Positions 1 through 6,730 of a DNA stretch of 31,759 nt are shown here, piece after piece (position 1 is the stretch's first letter; each line of letters opens with the position of its first letter). The position numbers were made by a program, and so were the translations under genes. The DNA is taken from the IMG/VR virus record IMGVR_UViG_3300029319_000108, positions 12,794 to 44,552 of that record, one strand, 5' to 3'. Under the pieces are notes generated by a model. It had not been told where the DNA came from. It searched no databases and saw nothing but the letters and a program-made list of their open reading frames with translations. This stretch comes from a virus.

Positions 1-115
1 TATTACGATGCTTTCTAGCCTGGCCTTTAAGCACCGTATCCTGTAAGTCTAACTCTCTTTTTAAATTCTGAATTAATGCTTGCGTTCTCGCAAGACCTAC
101 TCTCTTTGAACCCAT
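1..115 (-). CDS. Partial conserved phage protein after the capsid gene
   Basis: Only the first 38 codons are inside the window; the gene runs off the left edge. The visible N-terminus begins MGSKRVGLARTQALIQNLKR and is basic and helical-looking. I recall this type of N-terminus from proteins encoded just after gp23 in marine T4-like phages, but that is memory and not a search. The start is fixed by a strong ribosome-binding site, AAGGGAGGG (minus strand, about 122-130), seven bases before the ATG. It follows the capsid terminator, so it probably has its own promoter (see the CTATTTA element at 174-180). A capsid-associated or other structural role is a guess from position. Confidence 0.7.
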   Translation of the reverse strand, partial: MGSKRVGLARTQALIQNLKRELDLQDTVLKGQARKHRN

Positions 116-141
116 TTTAAAACCCTCCCTTGGCTTTTCGC

Positions 142-166
142 CATTTATAATCATGTTAGAAACATG
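142..166 (-). other. Small hairpins in the leader of the post-capsid gene
   Basis: The minus strand between the capsid terminator and the start at 115 contains CATGTT-TCT-AACATG (152-166). Just below it is GGC-GAAAA-GCC (about 131-141). The spacer between them carries TATAAATG (142-149), which resembles a T4 late promoter box. The hairpins could shape or stabilise the 5' leader. They are short, and no function is shown by the sequence alone. Confidence 0.35.
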
Positions 167-173
167 GGCACCA

Positions 174-180
174 TAAATAG
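174..180 (-). promoter_or_regulatory. Putative late promoter element CTATTTA
   Basis: The minus strand reads CTATTTA in the context GCATTCTATTTATGG, 59 bases upstream of the start at 115 and directly after the capsid terminator. It is one of ten related heptamers found in gaps before virion genes. The promoter role is inferred from this recurrence and from its position after a terminator. Confidence 0.45.
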
Positions 181-198
181 AATGCGCATAAAAGAAAA

Positions 199-224
199 CC
201 CCGGTATCTCGAAAGATACCGGGG
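199..224 (-). terminator. Strong intrinsic terminator after the major capsid gene
   Basis: The minus strand has a perfect 11-bp stem, CCCCGGTATCT / AGATACCGGGG, closed by a TTCG tetraloop and followed by TTTTCTTTT. It begins about 28 bases after the capsid stop codon. This is a textbook rho-independent terminator and marks the end of the head operon. Confidence 0.93.
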
Positions 225-252
225 CTCAATTCAAACTAAATTAGTTTAGTTC

Positions 253-2001
253 TTAGCTAGTAGCACCAGACTCACCTAAGAGGCCACGAACAACAACCAA
301 ACCATACATATCAGGTCTGACCATTTTCTTGGCGTAACGAGTCATGACACCCTTACGCGGTACGAAGTCTTCCACACCAAAGATGGTAGGAGTGACCTGT
401 AGAGGTACGTAAGGAGCGTATACATAACCGCTCTCTAGGAAGCTGTTACCCTTGCGACCAACCAACACGAGGTTACGCGGGAAGTAAGGATCAACATAGA
501 CATCATACTTCTTGCTGAGATTACCAACTCTCTCTGCGCCAGCAACACCTCTAGCATCATCAACAGTCACATTTGCGCGGAAACCGGCAGTGAACTCAAG
601 AATGCTAGCAACCTCCGGAGAAGTTACGAGGAAGTTTGCGCCACCACGAAGAGTCTTTCTGTGGATGTTGGCCGACACGTCGTTGACTGTCTCAAGAAGT
701 GTCTCGTACCACTCGGATACAGTGCCTGTGAAGTCAGGAGCAGCCGAAGAAGCACCAATCTCAAGACCGGTATCTCTTGCCACGAAGAGGCCCGGTGAAC
801 GTGACCAGTAGTAAGTACCAGCTGTAGCACGCTTGATCAAGTCTTCCATAACCTCACGATCAATCTCAAGAGCAATCTGCTCAGAAAGAATTGATGTAAG
901 CTCAACCTCTGCGTCAAGGTTGTGGTAGGCGTTAAGATCTTGTCCTAGCTCCGGAGTCCACTTAGCCTTGAGCTTTTTGGTCATTGCGGTGACGGACACG
1001 GAATCAACCTTAAGGTCGATCTCCGGAATTCCCTCATCGTTCTCAAGACCCCAAGTGCTCTGACCAACGACGGCGCCAATCGCCTCTGCGGATCCCGCAG
1101 CAGGGGTGCCGGCAAAATCATCAGTCTCTGGGAACTTACAAGCACCACCAGTAGAACCGGTAAGCGTTTTCGCGAGGAAAGCTGTCGTCTCAGAACCCGT
1201 AGCAGCAACAACCATAAGAATGTGGTTCTGGGCAGTACCACTGAACTGGGTCAGTCTTCGAACAACAAGGCCATCTTGACCAGCGTTCGATCCTGAACCG
1301 GCAGAAAGCTGCCAATTCATTGCAACGAGATTAGCTTTGTTTAATTGAGCGAATTCGCTGGTTGCAATTTTACCAACAACAACTGCGGAGCCACTCGGGA
1401 TATCCGGATCGAACTCACAAATGCTAGCAATGTCCGTCTCACCGGGGAAAGCTTCTACTGAGCCGTGAAGCGATATCGCACTAGAGGCAAGAGAAGTAGA
1501 ACCTGTGGGGGAAGAGTAACCATTGCTGAGATCATAGAAGCTGCTCTGGAAAGAACCAGAGGTGGCCTCTGAGTTAAATCCTAGATCCATACCGCCGGTG
1601 ATCTCCTGACCGACCTTTGCGCCGCCGTAAAGCGACTCATTTGCTACACGAACACCACGAGTGTCGGTGTATTGGAAATCCAAGAAGAAGATGAGTCCAC
1701 TGGGGAGGCTCATCGGTTGGACGCTAACCAACTCGTTAGCAATCAAGCCACCAAAAACACGACGAACAATCGGGAAAGCAACAGCTGCGAAACCCTCGAC
1801 ATCGCCTTGTGCCATCGTGGAAGCCTCACGGAGAAGCTCCTTGGCTTGGTTCTCAAGAAGGCGAGCCATATTGTTTTTGGAATTCTCACCTTGTAGACCT
1901 TCGAGAAGACCAGTCTTCTCCCACTTCGAGAGTAGAGCAGCGCCTTCTTTTTTCATATCGCGATTAACGATACCTTCTGTTAATTTTTCAAGTACTGACA
2001 T
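253..2001 (-). CDS. gp23: Major capsid protein, T4 gp23-like
   Basis: This 582-residue protein forms the hexamers of the phage head shell. Recognition rests on the gp23-type segment VQPMSLPSG at residues 94-102, followed by LIFFLDFQYTDTRG. The C-terminal half also fits, with YDVYVDPY and SGYVYAPYVPLQ before a basic tail. T4 gp23 is 521 residues and is cut by gp21 after an [L/I]-x-E site. Here LLRE|A at residues 57-60 fits and would give a 59-residue propeptide, close to the 65 residues of T4. The start has a clear AAGGAG site, eight bases before the ATG. It lies 63 bp downstream of the scaffold gene gp22 start-to-stop cluster with only 11 bp between the genes, and is closed by a strong terminator. 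The extra length relative to T4 probably reflects an insertion around residues 150-300. Confidence 0.95.
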   Translation of the reverse strand: MSVLEKLTEGIVNRDMKKEGAALLSKWEKTGLLEGLQGENSKNNMARLLENQAKELLREASTMAQGDVEGFAAVAFPIVRRVFGGLIANELVSVQPMSLPSGLIFFLDFQYTDTRGVRVANESLYGGAKVGQEITGGMDLGFNSEATSGSFQSSFYDLSNGYSSPTGSTSLASSAISLHGSVEAFPGETDIASICEFDPDIPSGSAVVVGKIATSEFAQLNKANLVAMNWQLSAGSGSNAGQDGLVVRRLTQFSGTAQNHILMVVAATGSETTAFLAKTLTGSTGGACKFPETDDFAGTPAAGSAEAIGAVVGQSTWGLENDEGIPEIDLKVDSVSVTAMTKKLKAKWTPELGQDLNAYHNLDAEVELTSILSEQIALEIDREVMEDLIKRATAGTYYWSRSPGLFVARDTGLEIGASSAAPDFTGTVSEWYETLLETVNDVSANIHRKTLRGGANFLVTSPEVASILEFTAGFRANVTVDDARGVAGAERVGNLSKKYDVYVDPYFPRNLVLVGRKGNSFLESGYVYAPYVPLQVTPTIFGVEDFVPRKGVMTRYAKKMVRPDMYGLVVVRGLLGESGATS

Positions 2002-2012
2002 TTTAAATCTCC

Positions 2013-3065
2013 TTAATTATTTTTTAAGCCAGCGAGAAGTCTCATCCTATCAACGAAAGGATCAGTTCTCTTATCCTCTTTACGAGGAAGGAATGCTGAA
2101 GAACGCTTAGTTACTACTTCGTTCAGCGATTTTGGCTTAGGCGTTGAGGCGCTGCCCACTGCACTTTGAAGCGTTTCAAAGATAATTTTAGTTTCTTCAA
2201 CGGTTTTTGCATTAGAAATAGTTTCGACAATTTTATCTTTCTGTCGCTCATTTAACGAGGCACTATCTAAAACACGATTCTGGTACAATAGCTTTGCGTT
2301 GGAAAGGTTGACTTCTTCTAGTTTTTCTTTCATGCTATTGATTAATGTTCGGTATTTTTGGTTTCGCTCTGTTTCTTTTTGGAGCTTTCTATCTAGTTTT
2401 TGAATTCTCTTTTCGTAGGCTTCTTTTAAGTTTTCAATCTCTAGTTCTAGGGACTCTCTTTTAAGATCCTTCGCGCCGGCATCTTTTGCGGCTTTTTTCA
2501 TTGGCTCTTTTTTGTCTCCATCTTTATCCAGATCTAGGAAATCAGGCTTAGCCTCTTCCTCAAGCTCTTCTACTTCGTCGGTCTCTTCTAGGGTTTCCAA
2601 ATCTTCGTCAGAGGCTGTCTCCTCTTCAAGTTGTTCTTCTTCATCGTCTTCAAGGAGTGCTCTAATGACGTTTTCATCAAGCTCAATCTCAACGTCTTCG
2701 TCAACCTCTTCGGCCAACTCTTCACGGGCAGTCATCTCGGATGCATCAAGATCACCCTCTGCTTGAATTTCTGCTGCCATCATCTCTTCTAATTGATCTA
2801 GATCAAGAGTCACATATTCCTCTTCATCTGTTGTTACAGAGGACGGCAACTGCTCGACTACCGCTTCTCCAGTGTCTTCTTCAACAGTTAATTGAGCATC
2901 GTCGCTTTCTAGGTCAAGATCCATCTCGTCTTGTTCGAGAATTTTCTCTACCGCAGAACGAATGTCATCTGCATAATGTTCAATTATTGTTTCTTCGGCG
3001 CTCTTTTGAGCGGCTTCTTTTAGGGCTTCGGCATCAATTATTGCCTGTTCGAGCATGTTGGACAT
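2013..3065 (-). CDS. gp22: Prohead core scaffolding protein, T4 gp22-like
   Basis: This 350-residue scaffold assembles inside the prohead and is destroyed by the gp21 protease during maturation. Residues 45-175 are extremely rich in Asp and Glu. Residues 200-255 form a charged coiled coil. Residues 254-304 carry the conserved gp22-type block (LSNAKLLYQNRVLDSASLNE), and the C-terminus (SSAFLPRK then DPFVDRMRLLAGL) is also typical. An in-frame ATG eight codons further upstream exists, but AAAGGAG (minus strand, 3074-3080) lies correctly before the ATG at 3065, so I use that start. The gene sits directly before gp23, as in T4. Residues 178-189 carry an EF-hand-like DLDKDGDKKEPM motif. Confidence 0.92.
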   Translation of the reverse strand: MSNMLEQAIIDAEALKEAAQKSAEETIIEHYADDIRSAVEKILEQDEMDLDLESDDAQLTVEEDTGEAVVEQLPSSVTTDEEEYVTLDLDQLEEMMAAEIQAEGDLDASEMTAREELAEEVDEDVEIELDENVIRALLEDDEEEQLEEETASDEDLETLEETDEVEELEEEAKPDFLDLDKDGDKKEPMKKAAKDAGAKDLKRESLELEIENLKEAYEKRIQKLDRKLQKETERNQKYRTLINSMKEKLEEVNLSNAKLLYQNRVLDSASLNERQKDKIVETISNAKTVEETKIIFETLQSAVGSASTPKPKSLNEVVTKRSSAFLPRKEDKRTDPFVDRMRLLAGLKNN

Positions 3066-3100
3066 AATATAAACTCCTTTTGAAAACACTACATCACAAA

Positions 3101-3107
3101 TAAGTAG
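3101..3107 (-). promoter_or_regulatory. Putative late promoter element CTACTTA
   Basis: The minus strand reads GATTACTACTTATTTG, 36 bases upstream of the gp22 start, in the largest gap of the head cluster (3066-3249). This C-variant of the recurrent CTAYTTA heptamer would place a promoter just before the two most abundant head proteins. Confidence 0.45.
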
Positions 3108-3150
3108 TAATCATTTTGATTAAAAACCGTTTTTACTAGGAATTACAAAC

Positions 3151-3249
3151 CTAACCGGGCATGCCATCCGAAACATCCAGACTGGTGTGTGGCTCATTGG
3201 GAACCGACACACCAAATTTGAAGTTCTTATTGAGACTGCCCATATCCTG
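3151..3249 (-). other. In-frame open extension behind an amber stop
   Basis: The upstream 139-residue protein ends with GAG-TAG, and the same frame then stays open for 33 codons beginning CAG-GAT-ATG until a second TAG. The extension reads QDMGSLNKNFKFGVSVPNEP and continues to ...SLDVSDGMPG. It could be a readthrough tail, the remnant of a longer gene cut by a nonsense mutation, or a separate 30-residue ORF from the internal ATG at 3243. TAG is a normal stop elsewhere in the window (the gene ending at 3943), so global recoding is unlikely. A 33-codon open stretch is not rare by chance. Confidence 0.35.
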
Positions 3250-3669
3250 CTACTCGGGAATTTCTGTTAGGCCCGATCCAGTAAGGGCATACATACTGCC
3301 TGTCGGAATGTTTGTGAGAGAGGCATATAGCATAAAGCCCGCATTGGCATCTGTGTTAGTGATAAATATCTCTTTACATTTTACATCAAACGTAAAAGTA
3401 TCTTCATCAGAACTTAGTGAAATATAGTGGAAAGCGTCTAACACCTCGCCGGGGTCACTATCACTATTAAAGTGTATTTTAATTTCCTTGTCGTCTGCGG
3501 ATCCTGAATTGACAACTGTTATGCTCTTTGTTACATAAGGAAATTCTACTTTATGTTCTGTGCCGGCGCTTCCCATATCGGTAGTACCCGTTAGAAAAGG
3601 ATGACCAGAAATTTGATACGACCCTACATTTCTTAGTCCGACTCCATGTCCTGGATATGTTACTGCCAT
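3250..3669 (-). CDS. Small beta-rich virion-like protein, unknown function
   Basis: I do not recognise this 139-residue protein. It is mildly acidic, rich in Gly, Ser, Thr and Val, has no membrane segment or cysteine-motif, and looks like an all-beta domain. Its N-terminus, MAVTYPGHGVGLRNVGSYQI, and its position between bS21 and the scaffold gp22 suggest a capsid-associated product such as a decoration protein. That is inference from context. The start is supported by GAGGAG, about eight bases before the ATG. The stop is amber and is followed by an open in-frame extension of 33 codons, described separately. Confidence 0.75.
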   Translation of the reverse strand: MAVTYPGHGVGLRNVGSYQISGHPFLTGTTDMGSAGTEHKVEFPYVTKSITVVNSGSADDKEIKIHFNSDSDPGEVLDAFHYISLSSDEDTFTFDVKCKEIFITNTDANAGFMLYASLTNIPTGSMYALTGSGLTEIPE

Positions 3670-3694
3670 TTCATTCTCCTCGTAATTTCAATAA

Positions 3695-3701
3695 TAATTA
3701 G
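3695..3701 (-). promoter_or_regulatory. Weak variant of the late element (CTAATTA)
   Basis: The minus strand reads CCACTAATTATTATT, overlapping the bS21 stop codon and 26 bases upstream of the next start at 3669. It differs by one base from CTATTTA. Placement fits the other elements, but the match is weak and the sequence is AT-rich. Confidence 0.25.
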
Positions 3702-3931
3702 TGGTTCTTAAACCTATTCTCTCTTTCTCTTTGTAATTTATCTAAAACTTTTTTTCTTCGCAGGCGCTCTCTCTTCTTCTTCAAGGAGGGCTTTTCGTAC
3801 CTACTGTTTTCAATAAAAGATTCAATTACTCTTGCTTTCTTTGTCTTTTTAGAAAAGCGTCGAATCATCTTTTCGGCCGGTTCATCCCTGTATCTTGGTT
3901 TCACCTCTACATTAATTGGTCTTTTCGACAT
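3698..3931 (-). CDS. rpsU: Ribosomal protein bS21 homologue encoded by the phage
   Basis: This 77-residue, very basic protein matches the bS21 family, a small 30S protein near the anti-Shine-Dalgarno end of 16S rRNA. The family pattern is visible: V-x-V-x-x-R with an acidic-Pro step (RDEPAEKMIRRFSKK), then a K-A-R-V-I-E-S-F-x-E helix, then RYEKPS and a KKKRERLRRKK basic tail. Bacterial bS21 is about 70 residues, so this is full length. A good GGAAGGTGACTT leader precedes the ATG, 11 bases after the upstream stop. Phage bS21 genes are known in uncultivated phages and are thought to exchange with host bS21 to favour viral translation. Its place inside the head operon implies late expression. 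Confidence 0.9.
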   Translation of the reverse strand: MSKRPINVEVKPRYRDEPAEKMIRRFSKKTKKARVIESFIENSRYEKPSLKKKRERLRRKKVLDKLQRERENRFKNH

Positions 3932-3942
3932 AAGTCACCTTC

Positions 3943-4377
3943 CTAGATTAAGTTTTTCCACTTTTTTCCATTGCCAACGGCCATGATACCTGAAATATCA
4001 ACTCCCGCGTCACTTGGATCGACACCAGCTAAAGAGCCTTGCGCTGTTGATCCGGCACCTGGAGTGCCCCCCTTACTAAGAGGCTCTGTGCCTTCGAATA
4101 GATCGACACCTTTAAAGCCAGTAGCATCTAAAAGCTTTCTTTTTTTCTCTCGTTCTTCTTCCCACTTTTGCTCAAGAATTCTCTTTTGTTCTTCTGGGTT
4201 AATTAGTGATTGTTTTTGTTCTTTTTGTACAGCCGGCTGCGTTGGGGCTCTCAAAGATTGTGTCCCCTTAACCACTTCCGATATTACACCAGATAGCACA
4301 CCCTCTTCGAATAGTACTTCTTTAATACACTCTTTTATTAATGGCTTGAGTGTAGACTTTAACTGTGATTTTTTCAT
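3943..4377 (-). CDS. Unknown protein with a possible capsid-targeting N-terminus
   Basis: This 144-residue protein has no recognised domain. The N-terminus is an amphipathic basic helix, KSTLKPLIKECIKEVLFEE at residues 7-25. It aligns without gaps to the N-terminus of the protein at 22385-22819 with 11 of 19 identities. Residues 50-85 are a charged helix (EEQKRILEQKWEEEREKKRK) and the rest is Gly/Ser/Pro-rich and probably disordered. It overlaps the gp21 protease stop by four bases (ATGA), so it is translationally coupled to that gene. The helix holds [I/L]-x-E triplets (IKE, IKE, LFE) of the kind T4 gp21 cleaves. An internal head protein or minor core protein is my inference. Confidence 0.75.
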   Translation of the reverse strand: MKKSQLKSTLKPLIKECIKEVLFEEGVLSGVISEVVKGTQSLRAPTQPAVQKEQKQSLINPEEQKRILEQKWEEEREKKRKLLDATGFKGVDLFEGTEPLSKGGTPGAGSTAQGSLAGVDPSDAGVDISGIMAVGNGKKWKNLI

Positions 4378-4991
4378 TTAACGCCTCTTAAAACCTCGTT
4401 CAGTGCGCGATTAATCTTGTCGCCTTTTGTGAAAATCTTGTTTAAATTCTTTTCTTGATTTTCTCTCATTAAATATGCACCGGGAGCAGAAGGCTCAGAA
4501 ACCGCATCAAAACAAATTAATTGTAAGTCCTCTTGTACTACTTGGGCGCCGCCCATTCCTTCTTGAAGGGATCCCAAGGCTCGTGAAGAAAAGCCAAACT
4601 TAACCCCACTCTCATACAGGCCACGAAGGACGTCGCCGGCTGGAGTGTTCAAGACTTGAATAGTTCCAAGAACGTCATTGCCGTCCCACCAAATTCTATT
4701 AACCATGTGGGAGGCGTTCTTGAGACTAATAACCTCGCCGTCGGGATGGTCGCACTCTCCTAGCGCTCTCTTTTCGGCAACTAGTTTTTGATAGTTTTCG
4801 ATTTCTCGCATCAACACTTTGCGAGGATAAACTCGGTGGTTTCCATTAATGGCCTCGGCTTCTTGAAGCTTAGCCGCAAAAACCAACTTTCCCTCTTTTA
4901 GCATTTTCTTTTCGCCTTCAGTGAGATAATCTTTACACCCTCGATCATCGCACCTTAATTCGTAAAATTCTCTTAAAAGTCTTTTAGACAT
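4374..4991 (-). CDS. gp21: Prohead core protein protease, T4 gp21-like
   Basis: This 205-residue serine protease matures the prohead by cutting the scaffold and capsid propeptides. Family features are visible: AINGNHRVYP at residues 47-56, GECDHPDG with the presumed catalytic His82, GFSSRALGS with the catalytic Ser at 135 or 136, and FDAVSEPSAPGAYL with Asp162. T4 gp21 is about 212 residues, so the length is normal. The start is preceded by GAGGG, seven bases from the ATG. It sits between prohead proteins and the scaffold gene, as in T4. Its presence means the [L/I]-x-E sites in neighbouring proteins are plausible substrates. Confidence 0.94.
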   Translation of the reverse strand: MSKRLLREFYELRCDDRGCKDYLTEGEKKMLKEGKLVFAAKLQEAEAINGNHRVYPRKVLMREIENYQKLVAEKRALGECDHPDGEVISLKNASHMVNRIWWDGNDVLGTIQVLNTPAGDVLRGLYESGVKFGFSSRALGSLQEGMGGAQVVQEDLQLICFDAVSEPSAPGAYLMRENQEKNLNKIFTKGDKINRALNEVLRGVK

Positions 4992-5071
4992 TTATAAACC
5001 CTCATTTTGCGGGCGCAACCCGCGCGTTACTAGAACCCTTACAGCACCGACGAACAGGTTGTAGCGACCAT

Positions 5072-5368
5072 TTATCCGTCCAATAGCTTGTGCTCATATT
5101 TAACTCCATCATCTCCAAATACTGTACACAGGACATATGATGTCCCAGAACTTAACCATCCTAATAAAAACAAATTAGTCAAGTTATACTCAAATGTAAA
5201 TAGTTCTGTGTATTGATTAATCCCAAACAAAAAGGTGCCCACCCAAAAGCCTAAACACATTGGACATCTAAAAAACTTTTGAGGAGGTCTTATCTTATCA
5301 AAGATAGTTCCGTAGGCAAGAATTTGTGTAAGGCCATAAGCCACTAGAATAAAATATATTAGATCCAT
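5072..5368 (-). CDS. Small membrane protein, DUF1360-like
   Basis: This 98-residue protein has a hydrophobic N-terminal segment (about residues 3-20). It then has the CPMCLGFWVG motif at residues 35-44, a second membrane segment, and a third hydrophobic stretch near residues 65-82. The C-P-x-C-x-G-F-W pattern is typical of the DUF1360 family of small membrane proteins, some of them phage-encoded, with no firm function. It lies eight bases after the preceding gene and 80 bp before gp21, so it is co-transcribed with prohead genes. Membrane location is clear; a role in assembly or host-membrane modification is open. Confidence 0.75.
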   Translation of the reverse strand: MDLIYFILVAYGLTQILAYGTIFDKIRPPQKFFRCPMCLGFWVGTFLFGINQYTELFTFEYNLTNLFLLGWLSSGTSYVLCTVFGDDGVKYEHKLLDG

Positions 5369-5376
5369 TCAAGCCT

Positions 5377-5910
5377 CTATTCGTATATACCATAGAGACC
5401 ATACGCAGCATTATAGCCGGCATAATCCGCATTGCTACCCTTACGCTTTTCATGAGGCACTTTTCCTAGCTCCGTAGAGTGCTCATCATCGGGCTCAAGA
5501 AGCTCTTTTTCAATTTCCATTTCATAATGCTGGACTGATTGATAGTAGGGTGCTTCCTTGTGAAAAAACTTGGCAATTGAATAAATTGCGCTTTGTACTG
5601 AATCGGCCCCTTCGGGATCCGCACTTTCAAGCAAAACGCCTTCTAGCGATCCATAGACATTCCCGCCTCTAATTGTGGACGTGTCAATTACTCCTTTTTT
5701 AGAGAGGAATTCAAAAAATCTAGATTGAGTGGCATATACATGGTCACTGTACTGTTCTTTGGATAAAGCTAAAATTTTATTCTTTTTTCCGGAAACAACG
5801 ATATCCATCTCAGGGTGGTCAAAAATCATGATATCCCCATCAAGTGATTTACGGGCTTTCAATTCTACAACCGCATCAATCTCTGGTTTAACTGTAATCT
5901 TAATGCTCAT
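5377..5910 (-). CDS. Unknown prohead-region protein
   Basis: This is a 177-residue protein if it starts at the ATG at 5910. A longer frame goes 29 codons further but lies wholly inside the preceding gene, and the start at 5910 has AAGAGA about ten bases upstream and the short 11-base overlap usual here. It begins MSIKITVKPEIDAVVELKAR. The N-terminal half is mixed alpha/beta, a helical segment follows, and the C-terminus is rich in Tyr and Gly (NADYAGYNAAYGLYGIYE). I recognise no domain. It occupies the slot of T4 genes 67 and 68, between portal and protease, so a prohead core or virion role is likely by position only. Confidence 0.72.
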   Translation of the reverse strand: MSIKITVKPEIDAVVELKARKSLDGDIMIFDHPEMDIVVSGKKNKILALSKEQYSDHVYATQSRFFEFLSKKGVIDTSTIRGGNVYGSLEGVLLESADPEGADSVQSAIYSIAKFFHKEAPYYQSVQHYEMEIEKELLEPDDEHSTELGKVPHEKRKGSNADYAGYNAAYGLYGIYE

Positions 5911-6730
5911 CGCCAAAAATCTCTTGTATAAGTGTCTGAATTTTGAGAATCTGCTGTAAAGATTCTTTATTAACCGGCTGTTCATTAACTCCTTCAAGGT
6001 AGTTAATAATCATGTTCATTTTATTGGACATTTGTTCGTCGTTTTTAATCTCTTCAATTTTAAGTGATTCTTCTAGCTTTTCTTTGAGGCGTCCCAGCTC
6101 TTCATTGAGGTGAAATTTAAACTCTACTCCGTTGTTCATGAAGGACGTGACGTATTTGTTTAATAAGGCTCTCTGTTCTTCAAGGAGTTCGCCCCCATAT
6201 TGCTTATTAAATTTATTTACAAATGTCTTTACAACAAGTCTGGAAACTTTAATTTCTTTTTCTTCTTTTAGCATATCTTTTGAGGAAGTCAACTTTCTTA
6301 GGACATGCTCTTCTAGAAGAACTCTTGACTTTGCCGATACATCATCACCAAATATCTGTGACAAAGTTGCTAAATCTTTATAATTTGGAACAAAATTGGA
6401 ATAAACGCCACTTGAAAGGGTTTTATTTATTTTGCCAATTACCACGCTTTGTTCATTAAATATTTCTTTTGAGTCAAGTTTTTTATATTCTTTTTTTACT
6501 TCTTGGATTAGTTTTTCTGCTGGGAGGGGATTCAGTTTTTGACTTTGCGAGAGTGTTTTATACAAATCCAATTCCTTTCCTAGTGTTCTATTCTTGGAAA
6601 AACACTCCTTAAGAATTGCGATTGCCTTATCTCTTCTATCAAAATCTTTAGCAATTGTTTGTTTGACCACCTCCCTTACTAGGGTTTCGTACAAAAAAGC
6701 GGTATTTCTTTTTTTATTATGTCTCGGCAT
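5900..6730 (-). CDS. Helical prohead-region protein, unknown function
   Basis: This 276-residue, almost entirely helical, lysine-rich protein begins MPRHNKKRNTAFLYETLVRE. The ATG at 6730 overlaps the portal gene by 14 bp, matching the tight coupling of the cluster; an upstream ATG eight codons earlier would overlap more and adds nothing family-like. Long charged helices (about residues 15-70, 150-200 and 215-270) suggest a core or scaffold-like component. It takes the place of T4 gene 67/68 next to gp20. I have no sequence motif to name it. Confidence 0.75.
   Translation of the reverse strand: MPRHNKKRNTAFLYETLVREVVKQTIAKDFDRRDKAIAILKECFSKNRTLGKELDLYKTLSQSQKLNPLPAEKLIQEVKKEYKKLDSKEIFNEQSVVIGKINKTLSSGVYSNFVPNYKDLATLSQIFGDDVSAKSRVLLEEHVLRKLTSSKDMLKEEKEIKVSRLVVKTFVNKFNKQYGGELLEEQRALLNKYVTSFMNNGVEFKFHLNEELGRLKEKLEESLKIEEIKNDEQMSNKMNMIINYLEGVNEQPVNKESLQQILKIQTLIQEIFGDEH

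Noticed and set aside
2512-2766. Serine-rich plus-strand frame opposite gp22
   Set aside because: It is the mirror of the Asp/Glu-rich scaffold codons (GAA/GAG/GAT read as TTC/CTC/ATC and shifted), giving poly-Ser by composition only.
3118-3137. TTAAAAACCGTTTTTA near-palindrome as a terminator between the small virion gene and gp22
   Set aside because: The stem is almost only A-T with no GC core, so it would not form a stable terminator.
3971-4381. Long plus-strand open frame opposite the gene after gp21
   Set aside because: It lies fully antisense to a coupled minus-strand gene and has a Ser/Pro/Cys-rich, non-globular translation. No plus-strand gene elsewhere is convincing.
4985-4999. TATAAATG at the gp21 start and again at the beta-helix start (17886), as T4-type late promoters
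   Set aside because: The box overlaps the start codon and a good ribosome-binding site precedes it, so it is better explained as the spacer between GAGG and ATG.
5009-5023. GCGGG-CGCAA-CCCGC hairpin upstream of gp21 as a terminator, and a ten-codon ORF (MVATTCSSVL) just before it as a leader peptide
   Set aside because: The stem has five base pairs and no T-run. The tiny ORF has no ribosome-binding site of its own and could be chance.
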